DNA from: Bog-473 sp963770645
GTDB lineage: Bacteria; Actinomycetota; Acidimicrobiia; Acidimicrobiales; RAAP-2
NCBI GenBank assembly: GCA_963770645.1
Contig: CAVYQL010000004.1
Location: 1,488,001-1,552,000 of the forward strand
Length of the DNA stretch: 64,000 nucleotides
Direction: 5' to 3'
Made by a program: the position numbers and the translations under genes
Part shown: positions 40,830 to 51,828 of the stretch, piece after piece
How the letters are laid out: every line of letters begins with the position of its first letter
Numbering within the stretch: the stretch's first letter is position 1
Notes under the pieces: model-generated
Databases searched by the model: none
Seen by the model: the letters and a program-made list of their open reading frames with translations, nothing else
Told to the model about the DNA's origin: nothing

Positions 40830-43800
40830 TCAACCGGGTTCGGCCGCCATGGTGGCCAGTCGGTGCAGTCCCATGGCCAGTGCGGCTTCCTCGCCACTTC
40901 GCAACAGGATCGCGACGCGCACGTCCCCGGGTCCTCGCCGTTGGCGAATCGTGCGGGCGAGCTGAATCTCCGCGGCGGCGATGAAGGGCGGAGAGCTCAT
41001 GCGGCGGGCCAACCGCAACGCCGCCTCGAAGTGCACCTCGGACAGAGCCAGGTCTCCCATCGCCCTCGCCGCGAGGCCCAAGTATTGATCGGCTGGCCCG
41101 ATACACGCGGCCGCAGGCGCCCGGATCACGACGGCCGTGCCTGCGTACGGTCGCATCTGCTCGTAGATGCTCGCGGCGATCTCCCTCGTCTCGCTTCCGA
41201 GGACACCGCAGGCTGCGGCCGCCATGGCGATCGAGACGCCTTCGGATTGATCATCCGCCACCTCGTCCCATCCTATTTCTGTCAGCAGGCGCAGGTCCTC
41301 CAGTGCCTGTTCTCGCTCGCCTGTCTCAGCATGGATCAGTGCCAACGTGGCCCGAACCATCGGGTAGTCGACAGACGCCTGCGCGACGATGGCACTGAAC
41401 GTGCTGTCCTGCGATGTCAGGTCACCGCGTGCCCACCAGGTCCACGCCATGAGAGCGCCGTAGAAGCTCAGCGCCAACTCGTTGTGCGCTCCGGCTGCTT
41501 CCACCCCTTGGCGGCCGAGTGACTCTGCCTCGTCGAAGTCTCCCGCGAGGGCCGCCATCATCGCCGCGAGGTTGTAGGCGTAGGCGGCCTCGACCGGGTG
41601 CACCGGACCCGTGTCCCTCGCCCGGAACCTCGTGATCTCCGCGTGGACCGCTTCGACATGGCCCTGCGCCAGGAGCTCACGGATGCACCACATGTGACCG
41701 TGCAGCGCCAAGAGCTCGTCACCGATCTCCTCGGCGATCTCGCCAAGCTCAGTCCCGGTGGCGAGGCGCTCTGGCGCGGGGCCAATTCCCCACAGCGCGT
41801 GCATCCGGGCGTTGAGCGCATACCCCAGCGCGCGCCGGTCACCCAGCCGGCGGGCAATCGCCACCGCCTCGCTGTTCAACGCGAGGGAGTGCTCCAGCAC
41901 ACCGGGCTTCCGGATCCCGTAGGAATAGATCGTCACGAGGCCGAGCCGCGCCGTGACCATGGCGCGCAACGAGGTGTCCTCGTCGGGCAGCGCGGCACGC
42001 GCCTCCTCCAGCAGACGGAGGTGGTCCCGGTTCGCCGCCACGATGCCCAGGTAGCTCAGGGGGCCTGCCCGTAGCGCCACCCCGGCCAATCGCTCGGCAT
42101 CGCCCATTGCGCGCGCCAGATCGGCCGCTCGCGAAACGGTCACGTTGGCCTCGGTGCTGTCCCCGGCGCGGTTCTGCGCCTCGGCGAGCCCCATGAGCAG
42201 GTCACAGCGTGTTGGCGCGTCCTCGGGCGTGTAGAGCTCGCAGATCTCGAGCGCCCGCGTGAAATGGCCGACCGTTTCTTCGAAGGCGAGGAGTCGCAAC
42301 GCCCGCTCGCCCGCCGCGACGGAATAGCGCAGGGCCTTGTCGGCATCGCCGAGCGGCGCGCCCATGAAGAAGTGAAGTGCCACCTCGTTCACGTAGCGGT
42401 CGAGAGCGCCGGCGTACGCGCGCTCCATGGCCAGCGCGATGGCGTGATGGAACCGGACGCGTCGCCCTCGGAGGAGCTCGCCGTAAATCGCCTCGCGCAC
42501 GAGAGCGTGGCTGAACCCGTAACGACCCTTGGTGTCCGCGCCGACGCGCCGAAGCAGGCGCGATTCCTCCGCCCGGTCGAACGCGTCGAGCCGGCCTTCG
42601 GGGCTGAGACCTGCGGCCTCTGCCACGATGGCGGCGTCGAACATGAGCCCGCCCACAGCCGCCACCTGCAGCAGGTGGATGACGTCCTCGGGAAGTCTCG
42701 ACACTCGGCGCGCGACCAGCTCTCGGATCGCCTCGGGCGGGCTGAGGTCGGGGAGGACGGGAGTGGCGTCGTCCTCGTCGTGGTGTTCGTCCGCCCGGGA
42801 CTGGAGCTGACGTAGGAGCTCGTCGAGGAACAGTGGGTTGCCGTCGGTCAGCTTGTAAAGCTGCGGTACGACCTCCGAGGGGACCTCGGGCCAGGCCTGG
42901 GCAAGCTCCTCCACGGCAGCCGGACTGAGCCCCTGCAGGTGGATCGACTCGACCGCGCGCGACGCCCGGATGTCTGCCAGCACGGGCCGTAACCGATGCT
43001 CGGAGAGAACCTCGGCGTCGGTGTACATGGCCACGATGCCGAGGCGGGAGCCATCGGTGCCGCGAAGAACGTGGCGCAGGAGCAACAGCGTCGGCTGGTC
43101 GGCCCAGTGCAGATTGTCGATGACCAACAGAACGTCGTGATCGGTCCCGAGCTCGTTCAACGCGGCGGTCAGAGCCTCGAAGAAGCGAAACCGGTCGTTC
43201 TCCGGGTCACCGCGCTCTTCTGAAGGCACGGGGGAATGCTCTTGGAGCCGGGGCACCAACCGGGAGAGCTCGGTCAACTGCCACTCCGACATGTGCGAAA
43301 TCACGTCTGCCGATAACGAGTGGAAATAGCGACCGAGTGCCTCGGCGAAGGGCTGGTACGGCGCGACGGGTTCCTCGTCGCAGCGACCCCACAGCACCAG
43401 CGCCCCGCGGGCGGCGGCGCGACCAGAGAAATCCTCCGCCAGGCGCGACTTGCCGATGCCGGGATCACCGTCGATGAGCAGGAGCCGGCCACCGCCGTCT
43501 GGCACCGATGACCACCAGCGGTCCAGGAGGGCACACTCGCTGGCCCGGCCGACGAGCGCTCCTTCGAAGACCGGCACGCGCGAGCCCCACCCCGCCGAGG
43601 GAACCCGCTCCTCAGACCGCGCGTCGCCGGCCTCCGGTGGCACCGGGAAATCGAGTGCAGCGTCGTGCGCGAGGATGGCGTGCTCGAGCCAAGTCACCTC
43701 GTGACCCGGTTCGATGCCGAGTTCTGCCACCAGCGACGATCGCAGGTCTTGGAACACGCGCAGCGCCTCGGCCTGGCGCCCCGACCGGTACAACGCCAGC

Positions 43801-44447
43801 ATCCGTTGCGACCACATACGTTCTCGGAGGGGATGGGCGTTCGTGAGCGTCTCGAGCTCCGCAGCCAGCGCGTGATGCTGCCCGAGGGTCAACCCGGCGT
43901 CGATGCGCGTCTCGGTCGCGGACAGGCGCTGCTCTTCAAGGCGCCTGGCCTCGGCGCGAGCGAACGGCTCGTCGTGGACCTCGCTGTACGCACCGCCGCG
44001 CCAGAGTGCTTCGGCCTCGCTCAACAGCCGGCTGGCCTCTCTCGGGCGCCGGCGCGCCAGTTCCCGGCGCCCCTCGGCAACCAGGTGTTCGAACTGGAGG
44101 ACGTCGGTCGCGTCGGCCGGTACGTCGAGCGCGTATCCCGGCGCTCGGGTGACGATCACGTCGGGGGCGCCCGCATCGCGTAGACGCTTGCGCAGACGCG
44201 AGACGGTCGAGCGCAGCGCAACCTCAGCCCCCACACCGTCGTGCCCAACCCACAGGGAATCGACGACGCGGTCGACGGGGACGACGAGACCCCGGTCAAT
44301 GAGGAGCCGCGCCAGGAACGCTCTGGCCTTTGGGCCGCCTATATCGACGACGCGTCCGTCCCAGACGACCTCAACCGGTCCGAGCACGCGCAGCTCGAGC
44401 CCCGACACCACGCGGGCGCGGTCGGGCTCGCCTACTACCGGAACCAC
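40830..44447 (-). CDS. AfsR/SARP-like regulator with BTAD and AAA ATPase domains
   Basis: 1205 aa. Winged helix at ~15-110 (LRVLGPVEVVWDGRVVDIGG, STVSRLRKRLRDAG), BTAD helices at ~115-265 and an ATPase with Walker A (IDGDPGIGKSRLAEDF) and Walker B (DVLLVIDNLHW). A long TPR-like C-terminus follows. It probably activates a nearby or secondary-metabolism operon; the target is unknown. GTG 44405 is an alternative start. Same architecture as the protein at 9121 but clearly diverged. Confidence 0.87.
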   Translation of the reverse strand: MVPVVGEPDRARVVSGLELRVLGPVEVVWDGRVVDIGGPKARAFLARLLIDRGLVVPVDRVVDSLWVGHDGVGAEVALRSTVSRLRKRLRDAGAPDVIVTRAPGYALDVPADATDVLQFEHLVAEGRRELARRRPREASRLLSEAEALWRGGAYSEVHDEPFARAEARRLEEQRLSATETRIDAGLTLGQHHALAAELETLTNAHPLRERMWSQRMLALYRSGRQAEALRVFQDLRSSLVAELGIEPGHEVTWLEHAILAHDAALDFPVPPEAGDARSEERVPSAGWGSRVPVFEGALVGRASECALLDRWWSSVPDGGGRLLLIDGDPGIGKSRLAEDFSGRAAARGALVLWGRCDEEPVAPYQPFAEALGRYFHSLSADVISHMSEWQLTELSRLVPRLQEHSPVPSEERGDPENDRFRFFEALTAALNELGTDHDVLLVIDNLHWADQPTLLLLRHVLRGTDGSRLGIVAMYTDAEVLSEHRLRPVLADIRASRAVESIHLQGLSPAAVEELAQAWPEVPSEVVPQLYKLTDGNPLFLDELLRQLQSRADEHHDEDDATPVLPDLSPPEAIRELVARRVSRLPEDVIHLLQVAAVGGLMFDAAIVAEAAGLSPEGRLDAFDRAEESRLLRRVGADTKGRYGFSHALVREAIYGELLRGRRVRFHHAIALAMERAYAGALDRYVNEVALHFFMGAPLGDADKALRYSVAAGERALRLLAFEETVGHFTRALEICELYTPEDAPTRCDLLMGLAEAQNRAGDSTEANVTVSRAADLARAMGDAERLAGVALRAGPLSYLGIVAANRDHLRLLEEARAALPDEDTSLRAMVTARLGLVTIYSYGIRKPGVLEHSLALNSEAVAIARRLGDRRALGYALNARMHALWGIGPAPERLATGTELGEIAEEIGDELLALHGHMWCIRELLAQGHVEAVHAEITRFRARDTGPVHPVEAAYAYNLAAMMAALAGDFDEAESLGRQGVEAAGAHNELALSFYGALMAWTWWARGDLTSQDSTFSAIVAQASVDYPMVRATLALIHAETGEREQALEDLRLLTEIGWDEVADDQSEGVSIAMAAAACGVLGSETREIAASIYEQMRPYAGTAVVIRAPAAACIGPADQYLGLAARAMGDLALSEVHFEAALRLARRMSSPPFIAAAEIQLARTIRQRRGPGDVRVAILLRSGEEAALAMGLHRLATMAAEPG

Positions 44448-44606
44448 CGGACCGAAACGCTGACCGCCACTGCCTACCCCCTGACGCCACTCGGGAGAAT
44501 GAACGAGACTCTAGTGTCGCCTCACGGCGCTCGCTCAGGAGCTGCCGTTCGTGCCTGGGAGCGGGACCGTTCGACCCGATTCCGGGGCTTTTCTGTTCGC
44601 CAGGTC

Positions 44607-45701
44607 CTATGCCGCCAAGTCGGCCAGACGCACGAAAAGCGACTGCAGCAGCAACGCCTCGTTGGGGTTCCGCACCAGCGACTCCGACGCCTCGGTGATC
44701 AAGCCGACTGCGTCCGCGGCGCCCCGTACGTCGGGATCGCCCACCGCGACGGTCCCCGCCTTGGCTGCGCTCACGACGCGGCCACGATACGAGCGCGCCA
44801 GGACCCCGAGGCCGGCGCGCAGCGCGTCGGTACGGAACCGCCGCTCTTCGCGCTGATGCCGATCCACGATCTCCTTGCGACCCGGAAGACCACGCTCGCC
44901 CATCTCCTTGGCGGACGCCGTGAGCGCGTCGATCTCGCGCGCGTGCTCGGCCCGCAACGGCTCGACGGCGCGGTCGGCCGATTCGAGCACGCTCCGGGTC
45001 AGGCCCGCTGCCGTGGTGCCTTCGCTGCGCAATTTCTCGGGCACCGACGCCCAGAGCTCGAGCCGGGCGGCCACGTCGGGGTCGTCGACCATGACCCGCG
45101 CCCGGTCGGGATTGCCCCCGCTGCTGTCGGCGACCACCACCGCCATGTCAGATGGCACGCCCGACGCGGTGAGCCAGGCCACCAGCTCGGCGCGCGCGAC
45201 GGGCGGGAAGTCCACCTCCACGCAGCGGCTCGCCACCGTGACCAGCTCGGGCACCACCTGGTCGGCCAGCAGCACGAAGACGGTGTCGCCGGGAGGCTCC
45301 TCGAGGGTCTTGAGCAGCGCCGGAGCGCGCAGCGCGGCGAGGTGCATGTCGAGCACCACGATGACCTGTCGTTCGCCGCGCAAGGGACGGCGTTGCGCGA
45401 GAGCGACCACCTGGCGGATCTCAGCAATCGAGACGGAGGCGCCGCTCCGGCGAACGACATGGAGGTCTGGATCGGTCCCGGCCAGAGCCGCGCGGCACGT
45501 TGTGCACTCACCGCACCCACCCTCGGGACACAGGAGCGCGGCCGCGAAGCCATGGGCCGCCGCCAGGCCGCCGTTGCCGGCTGGCCCGCGGAAGAGGTAC
45601 GCGTGAACCGGATTGGCCGCCGCCGCGCGCAACGAGTCAACCGCCTCGTCCTGGCCGATCACGCCGGCGAAGAGCGCCCGGACCGGGCGCTCGGTGGTCA
45701 C
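44607..45701 (-). CDS. holB: DNA polymerase III delta' subunit
   Basis: 364 aa. Clamp-loader AAA+ fold starting VIGQDEAVDSLRAAAANPVH. The P-loop is degenerate (GPAGNGGLAAAHGF, no Lys), as expected for delta', which does not hydrolyse ATP. A four-cysteine zinc knuckle is present (CPEGGCGECTTC). LLKTLEEPPGDTVFVLLAD is the conserved sensor region. The GTG start overlaps the tmk stop (GTGA), completing the actinobacterial topA-tmk-holB cluster. Confidence 0.92.
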   Translation of the reverse strand: MTTERPVRALFAGVIGQDEAVDSLRAAAANPVHAYLFRGPAGNGGLAAAHGFAAALLCPEGGCGECTTCRAALAGTDPDLHVVRRSGASVSIAEIRQVVALAQRRPLRGERQVIVVLDMHLAALRAPALLKTLEEPPGDTVFVLLADQVVPELVTVASRCVEVDFPPVARAELVAWLTASGVPSDMAVVVADSSGGNPDRARVMVDDPDVAARLELWASVPEKLRSEGTTAAGLTRSVLESADRAVEPLRAEHAREIDALTASAKEMGERGLPGRKEIVDRHQREERRFRTDALRAGLGVLARSYRGRVVSAAKAGTVAVGDPDVRGAADAVGLITEASESLVRNPNEALLLQSLFVRLADLAA

Positions 45702-46342
45702 CGGCCGAGCGCCGGGGTGTCGTTGAACCGTGCGCGCACGGAGGCCACGATATGGGCCGCCACGTCCGCGATGGCCATCTCGCCGTCCACCACCAGCCAG
45801 TGGTCGGGATCGGCGGCCGCCTGGGCGAGGAACCCTTCTCGCACGCGCGTCGCGAAGGCCGGGCCCAAGCGCTCCATCCGGTCCAGCCGCGCGGGGCCGC
45901 CAGGTCCGGCGGCGAGACGTGCTGCCGCCACCTCGACCGGGACGTCGACCAGGATCGAAAGATCGGCCACCAGGCCGTCCGTGGCCCACTCGATCAGCGA
46001 GCGCAGGGCGGTGGGGTCGAGGCCGCGCCCATAGCCCTGGTATGCGATCGTCGAGCCCGCGTAGCGGTCGCTCACGACCCACTCACCGGCGGCCAGCGCG
46101 GGCCCCAGCACCTGGCCGACGTGTTCAGCTCGGTCCGCCGCCAGCAAGAGCGCCTCGGCTCGCGGTGACACGGCGGGGGCGCTGGGTGCGAGGAGCAGCT
46201 CGCGCACGCGCGCGCCGAGTTCAGTGGCGCCCGGTTCACGGGTCAGCCGGGCGCCGAGGGTGTCGGCCAGGGCGCGTGCCTGGGTGGACTTCCCACAGCC
46301 GTCAATGCCCTCGAGCGCCAGCAGACGACCCCGGGCGACCAT
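45698..46342 (-). CDS. tmk: Thymidylate kinase
   Basis: 214 aa. P-loop GIDGCGKST at residues ~12-20, the dTMP-binding TREPGATELG block and the DRYAGSTIAYQGYGRGLD motif. Phosphorylates dTMP to dTDP. One base separates it from topA upstream and GTGA couples it to holB. Confidence 0.95.
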   Translation of the reverse strand: MVARGRLLALEGIDGCGKSTQARALADTLGARLTREPGATELGARVRELLLAPSAPAVSPRAEALLLAADRAEHVGQVLGPALAAGEWVVSDRYAGSTIAYQGYGRGLDPTALRSLIEWATDGLVADLSILVDVPVEVAAARLAAGPGGPARLDRMERLGPAFATRVREGFLAQAAADPDHWLVVDGEMAIADVAAHIVASVRARFNDTPALGR

Positions 46343-46343
46343 G

Positions 46344-49136
46344 TCAGAAGGGTTCGGCCGGCGGTGCCTTCATCGCCGGATCCGCGGCTGCGGCCCCGGT
46401 GGCAGCGGCCTTCTTCGCGGCCGTCGCCTTCGTCGCTTTCTTCGCTGTCTTCTTCGCAGATTTCTTGGCAGCCTTCTTGGCTGGTGCCGCCTTCTTGGCG
46501 GCCTTTTTCTTGCGCGTCGACGGGCCGGCGGCGCGGCGCTCGGCCAAGAGCTCGGCGGCTCGGTCCATGTCGATCGTCTCGACGGCGTCGCCCTTGCGCA
46601 GGCTGGCATTCGTCGTGCCGTCGGTGACGTAGGGGCCGAACCGTCCGTCCTTCACGACGACGGGCAAGTTGGTGGAGGGGTCGGTGCCGAGCTCGCGCAG
46701 GGGTGCCGCGGACGCGCGTCCTCGGCGTTGCTTGGGCTGCGCGAACAGGGCCCGCGCCTCATCGAGGGTCACGGTGAGAAGCTGATCCTCGCTCGCCAAG
46801 CTGCGCGTGTCCGTTCCGCGCTTGACGTACGGGCCGAAGCGGCCGTTGTGCGCGACGACGTCCTCGCCCGTCTCGGGATCGGTGCCCACCGTGCGCGGGA
46901 TACGGAGCAGGTCGAGCGCCTGCTCGAACGTCAGCGTCGCCGGGTCCATGGAGCCGAACAGTGACGCCGTGCGCGGCTTGTCGCCGCCCTCGACGAGCTC
47001 GCCGACCTGCACGTAGGGACCGAAGCGGCCCGCCTTGACCTGAATGTCGAGCCCGCTCTCGGGGTGCGTCCCGAGCACGCGGTCGTTGGAGGGTGCCGCC
47101 AGGATCTCCTCGGCGCGAGGGATCGTCAGCTCGTCGGGCGCCAGGTCGTCGGGAATGGAGGCTCGGTCCTCGCCGCGCTGGAGGTACGGGCCGTACCGGC
47201 CGACGCGCGCCACGATGGGCTGGCCGTCGCTGCCCTCGCCGAGCGGGATGGAGTTGACCTCGCGCGCGTCGATCTCAGCGAGATGCGCCGCCACCGTCGC
47301 CTTCAGGCCGAGCGTGTCGACCTCGGTGCCGTCGGTCGCCATGGCGCCCGGCGCGTCGCTGCCGAAGTAGAAGCGGGTGAGCCAGGGAAGGACCTCTTCG
47401 GTCCCCGACGCGATGTCGTCGAGGTCGTCCTCCATCGACGCCGTGAAGCCGTAGTCGACCAGATTGCCGAAGTAGCGCTCGAGGAGGCCCACCACCGCGA
47501 AGGCCGTGAAGCTCGGCACGAGCGCCGTGCCCTTCTTCCACACGTAGCCCCGGTCGAGAATCGTGGTGATGACGCTGGCGTAGGTGGACGGCCGCCCCAC
47601 GCCGAGCTCCTCCATCGCCTTGACGAGTGAGGCCTCGGTGTAGCGGGCCGGCGGTTGTGTGGTGTGCGAGCCCGGCTCGAACGCGGTGCCCTCGACGCGG
47701 TCACCCTCGGCCAGCGCGGGCAGCACCATCTCCTCGGCGCTGTCGGTGTCGGGGTCGTCCTCGTCGCGTCCCTCCTGATAGGCCCGCAGGAACCCCGAGA
47801 AGGTGATGACCCGCCCGCTCGCCGAGAACTCGGCCTCCTGGCCCGCCGCCAGACCGCTGGGCACGTCGGCCACCAGGCGCAGCTGCGCGCTGGTCCCGGT
47901 CGCGTCGTTCATCTGGGAGGCCACCGTGCGCATCCAGATCAGCTCGTAGAGGCGGAGCTCGTCCCCCGACAGCGAGCGGCCGACCTGTTCGGGCGTGCGG
48001 AACGCCTCCCCGGCCGGGCGAATCGCCTCGTGGGCTTCCTGCGCGTTCTTCACCTTGCGCTCGTAGCGCCGGGGCGCGTTGGGCACGTAGTCGGCGCCGA
48101 ACATCTCGCGGGCCTGGTTGCGCGCCGCGGTGAGCGCCTGGTCCGAGAGGGTGGTCGAGTCGGTCCGCATGTAGGTGATGTAGCCCTGCTCGTAGAGGCG
48201 CTGGGCCACCTGCATGGCGCGCTGGGCGCTGAAGCGGAGCTTGCGGCCGGCCTCCTGTTGCAGCGTCGATGTCATGAAGGGAGCGGCGGGCGAGCGCCGG
48301 AAGGGGCGCTCGGTCACCGAGCGCACGGTGAAGCTCTCGCCGGTCAGCGCGCCGGCCACCGAGGTCGCCTCGTCCTCACCCAGCACTCGGGTGGCGGCCT
48401 TGCCCGTCTCCTCCCCGCGTTCGTCGAAGTCCTTGCCCGTGGCGACGGTCGTCCCCCCCAGGGTGACCAGCGTGGCCCCGAAGCCGTTGGGAGCTGCCGC
48501 GTTGGCGAAGGTGCCCTCGACTCCCCACCAGGTGGCGGAGTGGAAGCGCATCCGGGCCCGCTCGCGCTCGACCACCATGCGGGTGGCCACACTCTGGACA
48601 CGTCCGGCCGACAGCCGCGGCATGACCTTGCGCCACAACACCGGCGAGACCTCGTAGCCGTAGAGGCGGTCGAGGATGCGGCGGGCCTCCTGGGCGTCGA
48701 CCAGCCGGCGGTCGAGGTCGCGCCACTCGTCGACGGCGCGGGCGATGGCCGCCGGGGTGATCTCGTGGAAGACCATGCGCTTGACCGGCACCGTCGGCGA
48801 GAGCACCTCGGACAGGTGCCACGCGATCGACTCGCCCTCACGGTCTTCGTCGGTCGCGAGATACAGCTCGTCGGCCCCCTTGAGGAGCTTCTTCAGGTTG
48901 GCGACCACCGACTTCTTCGGCGATGACACGACGTAGAGGGGTTTGAAGCCGTTGTCCACGTCGACACCGAGGCGCGCCCACGACTCCCCCTTGTAGGCGG
49001 CAGGCACCTCGTCGGCACCGCGCGGCAAGTCACGGATGTGGCCGATCGAGGACTCGACGATGAAGTCGGGGCCGAGCATCCCGCCGATCGTGCGCGCCTT
49101 GGCGGGCGACTCGACGATCACGAGCGCCTTACCCAC
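46344..49136 (-). CDS. topA: DNA topoisomerase I
   Basis: 930 aa. TOPRIM domain (VIVESPAKARTIGGML, ATDEDREGESIAWHL) and the active-site tyrosine in YITYMRTDST. The C-terminus carries several topoisomerase C-terminal repeats (VGRYGPYLQRGE, AGRFGPYVQVGE, NGRFGPYVKRGTD, DGRFGPYVTDGT) and a lysine/alanine-rich basic tail instead of zinc fingers, the actinobacterial form. Relaxes negative supercoils. Head gene of topA-tmk-holB. Confidence 0.97.
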   Translation of the reverse strand: MGKALVIVESPAKARTIGGMLGPDFIVESSIGHIRDLPRGADEVPAAYKGESWARLGVDVDNGFKPLYVVSSPKKSVVANLKKLLKGADELYLATDEDREGESIAWHLSEVLSPTVPVKRMVFHEITPAAIARAVDEWRDLDRRLVDAQEARRILDRLYGYEVSPVLWRKVMPRLSAGRVQSVATRMVVERERARMRFHSATWWGVEGTFANAAAPNGFGATLVTLGGTTVATGKDFDERGEETGKAATRVLGEDEATSVAGALTGESFTVRSVTERPFRRSPAAPFMTSTLQQEAGRKLRFSAQRAMQVAQRLYEQGYITYMRTDSTTLSDQALTAARNQAREMFGADYVPNAPRRYERKVKNAQEAHEAIRPAGEAFRTPEQVGRSLSGDELRLYELIWMRTVASQMNDATGTSAQLRLVADVPSGLAAGQEAEFSASGRVITFSGFLRAYQEGRDEDDPDTDSAEEMVLPALAEGDRVEGTAFEPGSHTTQPPARYTEASLVKAMEELGVGRPSTYASVITTILDRGYVWKKGTALVPSFTAFAVVGLLERYFGNLVDYGFTASMEDDLDDIASGTEEVLPWLTRFYFGSDAPGAMATDGTEVDTLGLKATVAAHLAEIDAREVNSIPLGEGSDGQPIVARVGRYGPYLQRGEDRASIPDDLAPDELTIPRAEEILAAPSNDRVLGTHPESGLDIQVKAGRFGPYVQVGELVEGGDKPRTASLFGSMDPATLTFEQALDLLRIPRTVGTDPETGEDVVAHNGRFGPYVKRGTDTRSLASEDQLLTVTLDEARALFAQPKQRRGRASAAPLRELGTDPSTNLPVVVKDGRFGPYVTDGTTNASLRKGDAVETIDMDRAAELLAERRAAGPSTRKKKAAKKAAPAKKAAKKSAKKTAKKATKATAAKKAAATGAAAADPAMKAPPAEPF

Positions 49137-49277
49137 GGGGCACCCCGCGGGGCATCGGTCGGAAGAGTGAAACGGAGGGCATGATCACGTCAGAGTGGGG
49201 GTCCGCCGACCCGCCTGTCAAGGGCGGCTACTTCCGGCACGTCTCCTGCTGATCGATCTCTTAGCGGGCTGAGCAGG

Positions 49278-51599
<2,322 letters not shown>

Positions 51600-51828
51600 T
51601 CCCGGTGTGCCCTTTCTGTTCCAGTACGTCTTGAGGTGAGGAGGCGGTGACGCCCTTGCCCATGCGGTGCGGCAGCGTTCGGCACCGCGGCGATCGTTGT
51701 CATGACCCTGCTCGGAGGGCGCGCCAGAGAGGTCGCACCCGACGCTTGGCCGTCGGGCACGTTAGCGACTGGCACACCGGCGGGCAATTTCGTTGTCGGC
51801 GCGGGTGCCTCTGACCTGGGTGAACGGC

